Shown here in pieces: positions 43,759 to 52,377 of a stretch of DNA of 64,000 nt; positions within the stretch are counted from its first letter, which is position 1; the number at the start of each line of letters is the position of its first letter. The notes below the pieces were generated by a model. It saw only the letters and a program-made list of their open reading frames with translations, ran no database searches and had not been told where the DNA came from. This DNA is from Gammaproteobacteria bacterium HGW-Gammaproteobacteria-1 (GTDB lineage Bacteria > Pseudomonadota > Gammaproteobacteria > Thiohalomonadales > Thiohalomonadaceae): positions 201,241 to 265,240 of the forward strand of contig PGZL01000006.1 in the NCBI GenBank assembly GCA_002840095.1. Reading direction: 5' to 3'. The position numbers were made by a program, and so were the translations under genes.

Positions 43759-44496
43759 TCAGGCCAGGGCGCGGTCGACCCGCAAGGCCTTGATGATCGC
43801 CGGGATGGCTCCGACGAGCAGTACCAGAGCCCAGATGGCGGCGAGGATGCCGACGATGATGGCGCCGATACCGTCGGTGATGCTGACCAGGAAGCCCGGC
43901 ACGAGAGCGTAGAGAAAACCGATCACCACGTTGGCGAGGAGCGAGGACAGGACGATGAGGACCAGCCCCTTGTTTTCGACGAAGCGTTGCTGCGCCAGGA
44001 CCAGGGTCACCACGCACACGAGTTTGAGAAACATCACCGTAGCAAGAGTGCCCTGGGCGGTGCCGACCGGAAAGCTGCCGAAGGCGGCGAGATAGGCGAG
44101 GGTGCCGAAGGGTACGGCCAGCAGCAGGCTGACCATCATGACCAGCAGGCCGATGGCGGTGATGATCAGCACAATGGCGCCCAGTAGCACCAGGAGCGCA
44201 ACGATGAGTGTCGCAATGCCCTGGATGCGCCCATGGATGCGCGGCGGCAGTACCAGCGACAGCGCCATCAGCACCAGGGTGAACAGCAGCAGGCCGTCGA
44301 GCAGCGCCAGATAGGGAATGCCGAGCCCCGGTGTGGCCAGGTCGTAAGCCGCCGCTGAACCGGTTGGTTCGGCAGCGACCCACGCCATCGAACCCAGTTC
44401 AACCAGAACGATGACCAGAAGCAGGAGGAGGGCGAAAATAAAAAGCGGAGTACGCAGTTTGTCCAGCACGGCGGGGTCTCCCAATTGGCAAAACAT
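43759..44496 (-). CDS. Polytopic membrane protein
   Basis: Multiple hydrophobic segments over the full length. Confidence 0.75.
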   Translation of the reverse strand: MFCQLGDPAVLDKLRTPLFIFALLLLLVIVLVELGSMAWVAAEPTGSAAAYDLATPGLGIPYLALLDGLLLFTLVLMALSLVLPPRIHGRIQGIATLIVALLVLLGAIVLIITAIGLLVMMVSLLLAVPFGTLAYLAAFGSFPVGTAQGTLATVMFLKLVCVVTLVLAQQRFVENKGLVLIVLSSLLANVVIGFLYALVPGFLVSITDGIGAIIVGILAAIWALVLLVGAIPAIIKALRVDRALA

Positions 44497-44605
44497 CCAA
44501 GTTTTGCGCAGGTGATGATGCGGTTAACTATAACCCCTGTGGACTAAAGCAACCAGTGTCAGTGCGGCTGTCGGTCAGCCGCCGACAAACAATATGGAGG
44601 TGGGT

Positions 44606-45271
44606 ATGGCTTCATGGGTGAAGGGATTGCTGACGGTGTTGATTTGTTCGCTGCTGGCGCCGGGATTCCTGGCATTGCTCAACCTGATCTTTGGTGCGCC
44701 CGTAGATTATTGGGTGGCACTGCTGGTCGGTGGCATATTCGGCCTGGCTTACGGGCTGGAGGCGGGCATACTCACCATTTATGCCCTGGATACGTTCAAG
44801 GGCTGGGTGTGCCTGCTGGCGGACATGACCTGGAGTCTGCCGAATACCATCTTTGGCTTCGTATTCGGCAATATTGTGTACCTGTTTTTTGGCGTTCCCT
44901 CCCGTGCGAACAGTGCCGGCCAGTGCTGGATATCGTATCGGGCCCGCGGTAGCAGCGGGTTCGGCGTGTCGACGCTGCAGGTGCTGGGGACGGTGAATAT
45001 CGGCGGCGCGGGGCAGCACGAGCGGATGCACCTGTTGCAGACGAGGGCGTTCGGGCCTCTATATCTGCCGATCTTTGCCGCCAACTACGTCGTCAATTTC
45101 CTGATTCAGGTTGTGTGGACGTTTACTGTTGGTGGTTTGCTCTGGCTCCTGAAGGTCCGGACCAAGCCGTACTTCAGTCCGCCGTCGCGTTCGGTTGTTA
45201 GCGGGTTTTTCGGCTGGATTTATTATGCCAACCTGTTTGAGTTGTGGGCGTACGCCTCCGGGAATCCATAA
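44606..45271 (+). CDS. Polytopic membrane protein
   Basis: GGAGGTGGGT-ATG RBS; several TMs. Confidence 0.75.
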   Translation: MASWVKGLLTVLICSLLAPGFLALLNLIFGAPVDYWVALLVGGIFGLAYGLEAGILTIYALDTFKGWVCLLADMTWSLPNTIFGFVFGNIVYLFFGVPSRANSAGQCWISYRARGSSGFGVSTLQVLGTVNIGGAGQHERMHLLQTRAFGPLYLPIFAANYVVNFLIQVVWTFTVGGLLWLLKVRTKPYFSPPSRSVVSGFFGWIYYANLFELWAYASGNP

Positions 45272-45286
45272 GGCCGGGAATGGGGA

Positions 45287-45316
45287 GACCCGCCGGACCG
45301 GCTGTTCCGGCGGGTC
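45287..45316. terminator. Hairpin between convergent genes
   Basis: GACCCGCCGGA-loop-TCCGGCGGGTC; no clear T-tract. Confidence 0.4.
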
Positions 45317-45327
45317 GGTCCATCCGT

Positions 45328-45516
45328 TTATATCCAGCCGAGTGAGATAGCGAGGCCGAGCACCACGCCCCCGATCATTACCACGATGCCGATGGCGATG
45401 GTCGCCGGGCGCGGCAGCTTCATGTTCTGAACCAGCCAGTCGCCCGGGTTAATGACCATAAGCAAACCCAGAACGAAAACCCCCAACCCTATAAGTATAC
45501 CGACGAGAACTGACAT
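45328..45516 (-). CDS. Small membrane protein with two TMs
   Basis: MSVLVGILIGLGVFVLGLLMVINPGDWLVQNMKLPRPATIAIGIVVMIGGVVLGLAISLGWI. Confidence 0.7.
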   Translation of the reverse strand: MSVLVGILIGLGVFVLGLLMVINPGDWLVQNMKLPRPATIAIGIVVMIGGVVLGLAISLGWI

Positions 45517-45813
45517 AGCCTGTTCACTCCTTGGTCCATGGCTTGATGGCGCATGCTTGCGCTACGTTGTCGCTGTATTCGCCCTATCGCAAAGAAACGG
45601 ATTATTCGTATCTTTACAGCGACGAATGTAAGTCAAGCACATGGCATGGGGCGCAACAAGATTCTTTATGGAGTTTTGCCGGCCAGTCCCGTTCCCCGGT
45701 TCGGGCTATGGATAATACCGGTTCCGGTAGTCCGCTCTTGTTGGGGTGGTGCGGTCTTTGGCACACTCACCAGGCACCGACGGTGCGCTTTGCCCATGAG
45801 GTAGGGAAGAACA

Positions 45814-47343
45814 ATGGCTAAATGGATATCTCTCGCGTGGCTGTGCCTGGTATTGGCCCTGCCGGCATACGCTGTGGAACACTCCCCTGAGGCATGGGAG
45901 GAATACATTTTTCCCTCCGGCAACACGCTGTGCGAATCACACCTGCAGCAGGTACATGGTGTGGCGTCGGAGGTGGAGCAGGCGCTGGCGCGGGAATTCG
46001 AGGAATACGGGCAGCTGGTGGAGCAGGCCCTGGTTTACCGGTCCAACACCATCGCCGAGGGACTGCGTCTCAAGTCCCTGCCAAGCCCCCTGTCCGGGGC
46101 GGATCTGCAGTTGCTCAACGAGGGAATGGTGTTGCACCTGCAATTGCGGGAGAAGCTCCTGCGCATGGCGGAAAGCCATGAGTGCTGGCTCGACCCGGCG
46201 ACGGCGGAATCCCTGCTTACGCCGCGACAACGTCTGGAAGGCGTGATGTTGTCGCTGTCGGCGGCCCTGGTGCTGTATGACAACTACCTTCTCGCCATCA
46301 CCTTGTTCGACGAAGACGTGCGCCTGCGCCGCGTGCTCAATGACAGCGACTCCGGCTATGGCATCGGCCGCGAAATTCTCACTTCCATTTCCCTGTCCTA
46401 CAACTCCATCCAGAATCGTGCCCGGGTGCGCCGTGCCATCAACTTTTATGAAGAGGAGGTTCGCCGCCTGGCCGCAGATGTCAGGTCGGAACCGCGTTTG
46501 CGTTATCTGGAGGGGCTGATCGAACAGAGCGCATCCTACGACATGACCAAATCCTTTTCTCCCGCCTACGTCGTCGGGCGCAAGCTGAATTTCATGGAAC
46601 GGGTCACGCGCGATCAACTGGCCGAGGTGGCCGCCGGCGGCGTGAGCCTGTTCAGCATGCTGTTCGGCAACGCAGTGGGGCTGGTTGAAACGCGCCACGG
46701 CAAACTGTTTCACCGTGACGATGTGACCGCCGCCATCGCCGGGCAGCTGCGGGCGGGCGACATTCTGTTGGAAAAGACGCCGTTCCGGCTGACCGATGCA
46801 CTAATCCCCGGCCATTGGGGCCATGCTGCCGTATGGGTCGGCAACGAGATGGAGCTGCGCGCGCTGGGATTGTGGGATCACCCGCTGGTGCTGCCCCATC
46901 GCGCGGCCATCCGCGCCGGTGCCGGCGTGGTCGAGGCCCTGCGTTCCGGCGTGGAGCTGAACCCGCTGGAGCGGTTTCTCAACGTCGATGATATGGCCGT
47001 GTTGCGGGCGCGGGAGAGTAACGCGCAAGGGCGCGCCACCCTGGTGCTCAACGCGCTGCGCCAGATCGGCAAGGACTACGATTTCAACTTCGACGTGGAA
47101 ACCACCGATCGCATCGTCTGTTCCGAACTCATCTACGCCACCTACACCGACATCACATGGCCGACGACGAAAACCCTGGGCCGCTCCACCATCAGCCCGG
47201 ACCAGGTTGCGGTGAAGGCCTTGCCGGGCGGGCCGCTGGAACTGGTGCTGCTGTATCACGACGGCGCCGCTGTGGCGGAGCAGCGGGAAGCGCGTCACGC
47301 CCAGCTCCTGGGCCCGCAGGCAACCCTCGCATTGTCCAGGTAG
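45814..47343 (+). CDS. YiiX/YebB-like NlpC/P60-type cysteine hydrolase
   Basis: Signal peptide; GDILLEKTPFRLTDALIPGHWGHAAVWVGNE...YDFNFDVETTDRIVCSELIYATY. Confidence 0.85.
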   Translation: MAKWISLAWLCLVLALPAYAVEHSPEAWEEYIFPSGNTLCESHLQQVHGVASEVEQALAREFEEYGQLVEQALVYRSNTIAEGLRLKSLPSPLSGADLQLLNEGMVLHLQLREKLLRMAESHECWLDPATAESLLTPRQRLEGVMLSLSAALVLYDNYLLAITLFDEDVRLRRVLNDSDSGYGIGREILTSISLSYNSIQNRARVRRAINFYEEEVRRLAADVRSEPRLRYLEGLIEQSASYDMTKSFSPAYVVGRKLNFMERVTRDQLAEVAAGGVSLFSMLFGNAVGLVETRHGKLFHRDDVTAAIAGQLRAGDILLEKTPFRLTDALIPGHWGHAAVWVGNEMELRALGLWDHPLVLPHRAAIRAGAGVVEALRSGVELNPLERFLNVDDMAVLRARESNAQGRATLVLNALRQIGKDYDFNFDVETTDRIVCSELIYATYTDITWPTTKTLGRSTISPDQVAVKALPGGPLELVLLYHDGAAVAEQREARHAQLLGPQATLALSR

Positions 47344-47475
47344 GCGCGCTAACGGAGGGGCTAGGCGCCCCTCCAACGGCACTTCATCCAGTGCACCTCT
47401 TGCGCCGTGGATAGGGCATGTCGCGGGCCGACATGAGAGAATGGGCGCCCTTTTCGGCGGTGCGGATGTGAGGCA

Positions 47476-49365
47476 ATGGCATTACTGAGTTTGCGCGGCA
47501 TAGCGGTCAGCTTCGGCGGACCGCCCCTGCTCGACGGGGTGGATCTGTCCATCGAGCGCGGCGAGCGGCTGTGCCTGGTGGGGCGCAACGGCAGCGGCAA
47601 GTCCACCCTGATGAAGGTGCTGGCCGGCGAGATCACGCCCGACGACGGCGAGATGGTGCGCCAGGGCGCGCTGCGGGTGGCGCGCCTGACCCAGGAGGTG
47701 CCCCGCGGCCTGGCCGGTTCCGTCTACGACGTGGTGGCCGCCGGCCTGGGCGAGGCCGGTGCGCTGCTGGCGGAGTATCACCATGTCAGCCAGCAGCTGG
47801 CGCTGGACGGCAGCGATGAATGGCTGCGCAAGCTGGAGCAGGTGCAGCACCGGCTGGAGGCCGCTGGCGGCTGGGAGCTGAACCGCGAGGTGGAGACGGT
47901 GCTGTCGCGTCTGGAATTGCCCGCCGAGGCCGAGTTTTCCGCCTTGTCCGGCGGCCTCAAGCGCCGCGTGCTGCTGGCGCAGGCCCTGATCACCCGGCCC
48001 GATCTGCTGCTGCTGGACGAGCCCACCAACCATCTGGACATCGACGCCATCGCCTGGCTGGAAGAGTTTCTGCTCGGCTTCAACGGCACCCTGCTGTTCG
48101 TCACCCACGACCGCACCTTTCTGCAACGTCTCGCCACCCGCATCATCGAGCTGGATCGCGGCCGGCTGACCAGCTGGCCCGGCGACTTCGCCACCTACCT
48201 GCGCCGCAAGCAGGAGGCGCTCGATGCCGAGTCCGGGGCCAACGCCCTGTTCGACAAGCGGCTGGCGGAGGAGGAGGTGTGGATCCGCCAGGGCATCAAG
48301 GCGCGGCGCACGCGCAACGAAGGCCGGGTGCGCGCCCTGGAGGCGATGCGGCGCGAACGGCAGGAGCGACGCGAGCGGCAGGGTACGGCACGGTTGCAGC
48401 TGAACGAGGCGGACCGTTCCGGCAAGCTGGTGGTGGAGGCCGAAGGCGTGTCGTTCAGCTATGACGGCAAGCCGGTGATCAAGGACCTGTCCACGGTCAT
48501 CATGCGCGGCGACAAGGTCGGCATCATCGGCCCCAACGGTGCCGGCAAGACCACCCTGCTGCGTCTTCTGCTCGGCCAGCTGGCGCCGCAGCAAGGAACC
48601 GTGCGCCTCGGCACCAAGCTGGAGGTGGCCTACTTCGATCAGCACCGCGCCCTGCTTGATGAGGAAATGACGGTGCTGGACAACGTGGCTCAGGGCAGCG
48701 AACAGATCACCGTCAACGGCGAGAGCCGCCACGTCATCAGTTACCTGCAGGACTTTTTATTCGCTCCGGCGCGGGCGCGCACCCCGGTCAAGGCCCTGTC
48801 CGGCGGCGAGCGCAACCGCCTGCTGCTGGCGCGCCTGTTCACCCAGCCGGCCAATGTGCTGGTGATGGACGAGCCCACCAACGATCTCGACATGGAGACG
48901 CTGGAACTGCTGGAGTCGCTGCTGGTGGATTACGCCGGCACCCTGCTGGTGGTGAGCCACGACCGTGCCTTTCTCGACAACGTGGTCACCAGTACCCTGG
49001 TGTTCGAGGGGGACGGCCGCATCGGCGACTATGTGGGCGGCTATGAAGACTGGCTGCGCCAGCGCCGGGTCGAGGCGCCGGCGCGGGCCGCCCCGGCCGC
49101 CGCCGCGGCCGAACGGCGCGAAAAGCCCAAGCCCAAGGCGAAGATGGGCTACAAGGAACAACGCGAGCTGGAGACCCTGCCGCAGCGCATCGAGGCGCTG
49201 GAGGCGGAGCAGCAGGCGCTGCACCAGGCCATGTCGGCGCCGGACTTTTACCAGCGTGACAAGGCCGCCATCGCCGCCGCGCAGGACCGGCTGGCGGCGC
49301 TGGAGGACGAGCTGGCCGCCGCCTATGAGCGTTGGGAGATGCTTGAGGCGCAGCAACAGGGATGA
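47476..49365 (+). CDS. ABC-F family ATP-binding protein (Uup-like)
   Basis: Two ABC cassettes (GRNGSGKST, GPNGAGKTT; LSGGLKRRV, LSGGERNRL) and C-terminal coiled coil. Confidence 0.93.
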   Translation: MALLSLRGIAVSFGGPPLLDGVDLSIERGERLCLVGRNGSGKSTLMKVLAGEITPDDGEMVRQGALRVARLTQEVPRGLAGSVYDVVAAGLGEAGALLAEYHHVSQQLALDGSDEWLRKLEQVQHRLEAAGGWELNREVETVLSRLELPAEAEFSALSGGLKRRVLLAQALITRPDLLLLDEPTNHLDIDAIAWLEEFLLGFNGTLLFVTHDRTFLQRLATRIIELDRGRLTSWPGDFATYLRRKQEALDAESGANALFDKRLAEEEVWIRQGIKARRTRNEGRVRALEAMRRERQERRERQGTARLQLNEADRSGKLVVEAEGVSFSYDGKPVIKDLSTVIMRGDKVGIIGPNGAGKTTLLRLLLGQLAPQQGTVRLGTKLEVAYFDQHRALLDEEMTVLDNVAQGSEQITVNGESRHVISYLQDFLFAPARARTPVKALSGGERNRLLLARLFTQPANVLVMDEPTNDLDMETLELLESLLVDYAGTLLVVSHDRAFLDNVVTSTLVFEGDGRIGDYVGGYEDWLRQRRVEAPARAAPAAAAAERREKPKPKAKMGYKEQRELETLPQRIEALEAEQQALHQAMSAPDFYQRDKAAIAAAQDRLAALEDELAAAYERWEMLEAQQQG

Positions 49366-49405
49366 TCTATATTTTTACAACTACCCTGCCGGGAGTCCCT
49401 GTTTC

Positions 49406-49597
49406 ATGAGCGACAGCAACAACGTCAGTGCCTGTGTCGAGGCCGTATGCCTGCTGGGTTGCGATGCCGTGCGTGCCACCATCGCCGCCCTGGAGACAGG
49501 GTTGCCGGTGGCCCAGGCGGAGGGGCTGGATGCGGAGCAGCGGAATCATCTGCTGGCGGAGTTGAAAGCCATCATGGCGGTGTATGACAGGGGCTAG
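49406..49597 (+). CDS. Small hypothetical protein
   Basis: MSDSNNVSACVEAVCLLGCDAVRATIAALETGLPVAQAEGLDAEQRNHLLAELKAIMAVYDRG. Confidence 0.65.
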   Translation: MSDSNNVSACVEAVCLLGCDAVRATIAALETGLPVAQAEGLDAEQRNHLLAELKAIMAVYDRG

Positions 49598-49692
49598 GGG
49601 CTGTACTCGCTTCGCTCGCGGATTTTTTTGATTTGGTGCGCGCAGCGCGCCCCCTTCCCCAGCCCCTAAATCCTGGCCCCTAGCCCCTTATA
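49595..49692. repeat. Intergenic inverted repeat built of GGGGCTAG-like units
   Basis: GGGGCTAGGGGCT ... AGCCCCTAAATCCTGGCCCCTAGCCCC flanking the internal CGCTTCGCTCGCG. Confidence 0.6.
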
Positions 49693-50497
49693 AATAGCGC
49701 GACCAGTCCACCGTCGCGTCACCGTAGGCGAAGAAATGGGGATTGAGCAGTGCTTCCTTGGTGTTGTAGCGCAGCGGCTGCATGGCGGTGTCGGTGATGC
49801 AGCCGCCCGCCTCCTCCACGATGCACTGGGCCGCTGCCGTGTCCCATTCCGAGGTGGGGCCGAGACGGGGATAGATGTCGGCTTTGCCCTCGGCCACCAG
49901 GCAGGATTTCAAGGCACTGCCCATCGGTATCAGCTCGTAGTCCCCCAGATTGGCGAGAAAGGTTTCCAGCGAGGCGCCGCGGTGCGAGCGGCTGCCGGCG
50001 ATGATGGTGCGGCCGCCCTCCCAGCGACGGCAGTGCAGGCGCACCGGCTGGTTCACGGCATCGCGTTTCCAGGCGCCCTGGCCGCGGCAGGCGTAGTAAT
50101 AGACGCCGAGTACCGGGGCATAGATGATGCCGAGCACCGGCTCGTGCCGGTCGATGAGGGCGATGTTGACGGTGAACTCGCCATTGCGTTTGACGAATTC
50201 ACGGGTGCCGTCCAGGGGGTCCACCAGCCAGTAGCGCTGCCATGCGGCGCGCACGCTGAACGGGATGTCGGCGCACTCCTCCGACAGGATGGGGACGTCG
50301 GGGGTCAGGGTGCGGAGGCCGGCATCGATAATGTGGTGGGCGGCGATATCGGCGGCGGTGAGCGGGGTGTTGTCGTCCTTGTGCTCGACGGCGAAGTCGC
50401 TTTCGTAGATCTCCGTGATCCGCCGCCCGGCCTCAATGGCGATCTCGATGGCCGGGGTGAGCAGGGTGCAGGGATCGCTATGTGGGTGGCTGTTCAT
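49688..50497 (-). CDS. cysQ: 3'(2'),5'-bisphosphate nucleotidase
   Basis: ILSEECADIPFSVRAAWQRYWLVDPLDGTREFVKRNGEFTVNIALI. Confidence 0.93.
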   Translation of the reverse strand: MNSHPHSDPCTLLTPAIEIAIEAGRRITEIYESDFAVEHKDDNTPLTAADIAAHHIIDAGLRTLTPDVPILSEECADIPFSVRAAWQRYWLVDPLDGTREFVKRNGEFTVNIALIDRHEPVLGIIYAPVLGVYYYACRGQGAWKRDAVNQPVRLHCRRWEGGRTIIAGSRSHRGASLETFLANLGDYELIPMGSALKSCLVAEGKADIYPRLGPTSEWDTAAAQCIVEEAGGCITDTAMQPLRYNTKEALLNPHFFAYGDATVDWSRYL

Positions 50498-51035
50498 GCG
50501 CAAGGTGCTCCCGGGCGAGGAACAGCGCAGCGATGCTGCGTGCCTCGGTGAAATCGTCTTGTTGTAATAGTTCTGTCAGGCGGTGCAGTGGCCAGGGCAC
50601 CACTTCGATCTCCTCCGGCTCGTCGCCCGGCACCTTGTGCGGATAGAGCTTGCGTGCCAGCACCACGTGGGTGGTGTGGCCGAGATAGCCGGGGGCGAGG
50701 GAGAGGGAGGTGAGATGGTGCAGGTCGTGGGCGCCGTAACCGATCTCTTCCATGATCTCGCGGTTGGCGGCATCAATGATGCTTTCCTCGCCCTCGATGC
50801 GGCCCTTGGGCAGCCCCAGTTCGTAGCGGTCGACGCCGGCGGCGTATTCGCGGATCAGCAGCACGGTGTCGTCATCGAGCAGGGGGACGATGAGCACTGC
50901 CCCGCGCGGGCCGCCGATGAGCCGTTCGAAGCGGGTTTCGACGCCGTTGGAAAAGCGCAGATCGACCTGTTCGATACGGAACAGGCGCGTCTGGACCAGC
51001 GTCTCGGTATGCAGAATCCTGGGTTTTTCGCGCAT
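50478..51035 (-). CDS. nudE: ADP compounds hydrolase NudE (NUDIX)
   Basis: Nudix box GLPKGRIEGEESIIDAANREIMEEIG. Confidence 0.93.
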   Translation of the reverse strand: MREKPRILHTETLVQTRLFRIEQVDLRFSNGVETRFERLIGGPRGAVLIVPLLDDDTVLLIREYAAGVDRYELGLPKGRIEGEESIIDAANREIMEEIGYGAHDLHHLTSLSLAPGYLGHTTHVVLARKLYPHKVPGDEPEEIEVVPWPLHRLTELLQQDDFTEARSIAALFLAREHLAHEQPPT

Positions 51036-51164
51036 CAGGCAGTCGATTTGCGGGCCATAGCCCCGGCCACCCGATGATACCTGAGCCGGTATAGCGGTGG
51101 AACCTGCCCACTTGGGGGGCGAGGATTGGACACGTTGTGGCGCCGTCGCAGTACAATGCCCGCC

Positions 51165-51839
51165 ATGGCCACTCCTGATTCCCCGACCCTGCACTGGGAT
51201 GACATCGACAGCGTCCTGCTCGACATGGACGGGACCCTGCTCGATCTCAATTTCGACACCTATTTCTGGAGTGAGCACGTACCACAACGCTTCGCGGAGA
51301 AAAACGGCATCGCGCTGGCACAGGCCAAGGACCAGCTCTATCCGCGCTTTCATGCCGTCACCGGTACCATGGACTGGTACTGCCTGGACTACTGGACGCG
51401 GGAGCTGGGACTGGACATTGCCCTGTTGAAAGAAGAGGTGGACCACCTCATCGCGGTCCACCCGCGGGTTCCCGAGTTCCTGGAGCGGCTGCGCGGCGCG
51501 GGCAAGCGGGTGGTGCTGGTGACCAACGCCCACATGAAAAGTCTGGACCTGAAGATGGAACGGACGCAGCTGGCAGGGCATTTCGACGCCATCGTCTGTT
51601 CCCACGAGTTCCGCCTGCCCAAGGAGAATCTGGATTTCTGGGACCGGATGCAGCAGCGCGAACCCTTTGCGCCGCAGCGCACCCTGCTGGTGGACGACAG
51701 CCTTCCGGTGCTGCGCTCGGCCCGGCACTACGGTATCGGCCACCTGCGCGCGGTGAGCCGGCCGGACAGCCGGCAACCGCCGCGCGAGGTGGCCGAATTC
51801 CCGGCCATCGCCGATTTCGGCGATATCATGCCCGGCTGA
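51165..51839 (+). CDS. yrfG: GMP/IMP nucleotidase YrfG-like HAD hydrolase
   Basis: SVLLDMDGTLLDLNFDTYFWSEHVPQRFAEK. Confidence 0.9.
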   Translation: MATPDSPTLHWDDIDSVLLDMDGTLLDLNFDTYFWSEHVPQRFAEKNGIALAQAKDQLYPRFHAVTGTMDWYCLDYWTRELGLDIALLKEEVDHLIAVHPRVPEFLERLRGAGKRVVLVTNAHMKSLDLKMERTQLAGHFDAIVCSHEFRLPKENLDFWDRMQQREPFAPQRTLLVDDSLPVLRSARHYGIGHLRAVSRPDSRQPPREVAEFPAIADFGDIMPG

Positions 51840-51896
51840 TCATCGGATGCGCCCTCTGCGCCCCGGCGGGCGCGAGGTGCCGGGTGCTGGGGGAAT

Positions 51897-52277
51897 TCAG
51901 GACTTCTTGAACCGCTTGTCCCACTTCTTGAAGCGTTTGCGGCAGTAGGCCAGCAGGCTTTCGTAGCTGTCGAAGAACTTCTTGAAGCTGTCTTCCGCCG
52001 GCGCGTCGTATTCGCAGTAGTCATTGGAATGCTGGCGGCAGATATTGGGGCGCTCGTCATAAATGCCGCAGCCGCCGCCGGGCAGCAGGTGGCGGCAGGG
52101 AGAATTGAACAGCAGATACCAGCCGTCTTCATCCTTGTAGACGCAGACGTTATGATGGGAAATCTGCCACAGCAGGTGATCGAAGTCGTGCATCGCACGC
52201 GGCGTGTCGATCTGCTGGGTGATGTAGGTGCAACATTTGGAGTTGCGGCAGAGGCTGCACTTGTTTTCGGCTGACAT
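51897..52277 (-). CDS. YkgJ-family cysteine cluster protein
   Basis: CSLCRNSKCCTYI...CRHLLPGGGCGIYDERPNICRQ. Confidence 0.85.
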   Translation of the reverse strand: MSAENKCSLCRNSKCCTYITQQIDTPRAMHDFDHLLWQISHHNVCVYKDEDGWYLLFNSPCRHLLPGGGCGIYDERPNICRQHSNDYCEYDAPAEDSFKKFFDSYESLLAYCRKRFKKWDKRFKKS

Positions 52278-52377
52278 CGGAGGTTGTTTCACGGTAGTTG
52301 TTCGCAGGCGTTAAGGGGTCAGGTGCGTGTTATGTTAGCACGGCGCCAGGCTCGCAAGGTGCCGGGGGATTGTCCTG

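Noticed and set aside
50641-50660. CCACCACGTGGGTGGT-like palindrome considered as another parS
   Set aside because: Lies inside the nudE coding region on the chromosomal side, and its flanks do not match the 16-mer shared by the three ICE sites.
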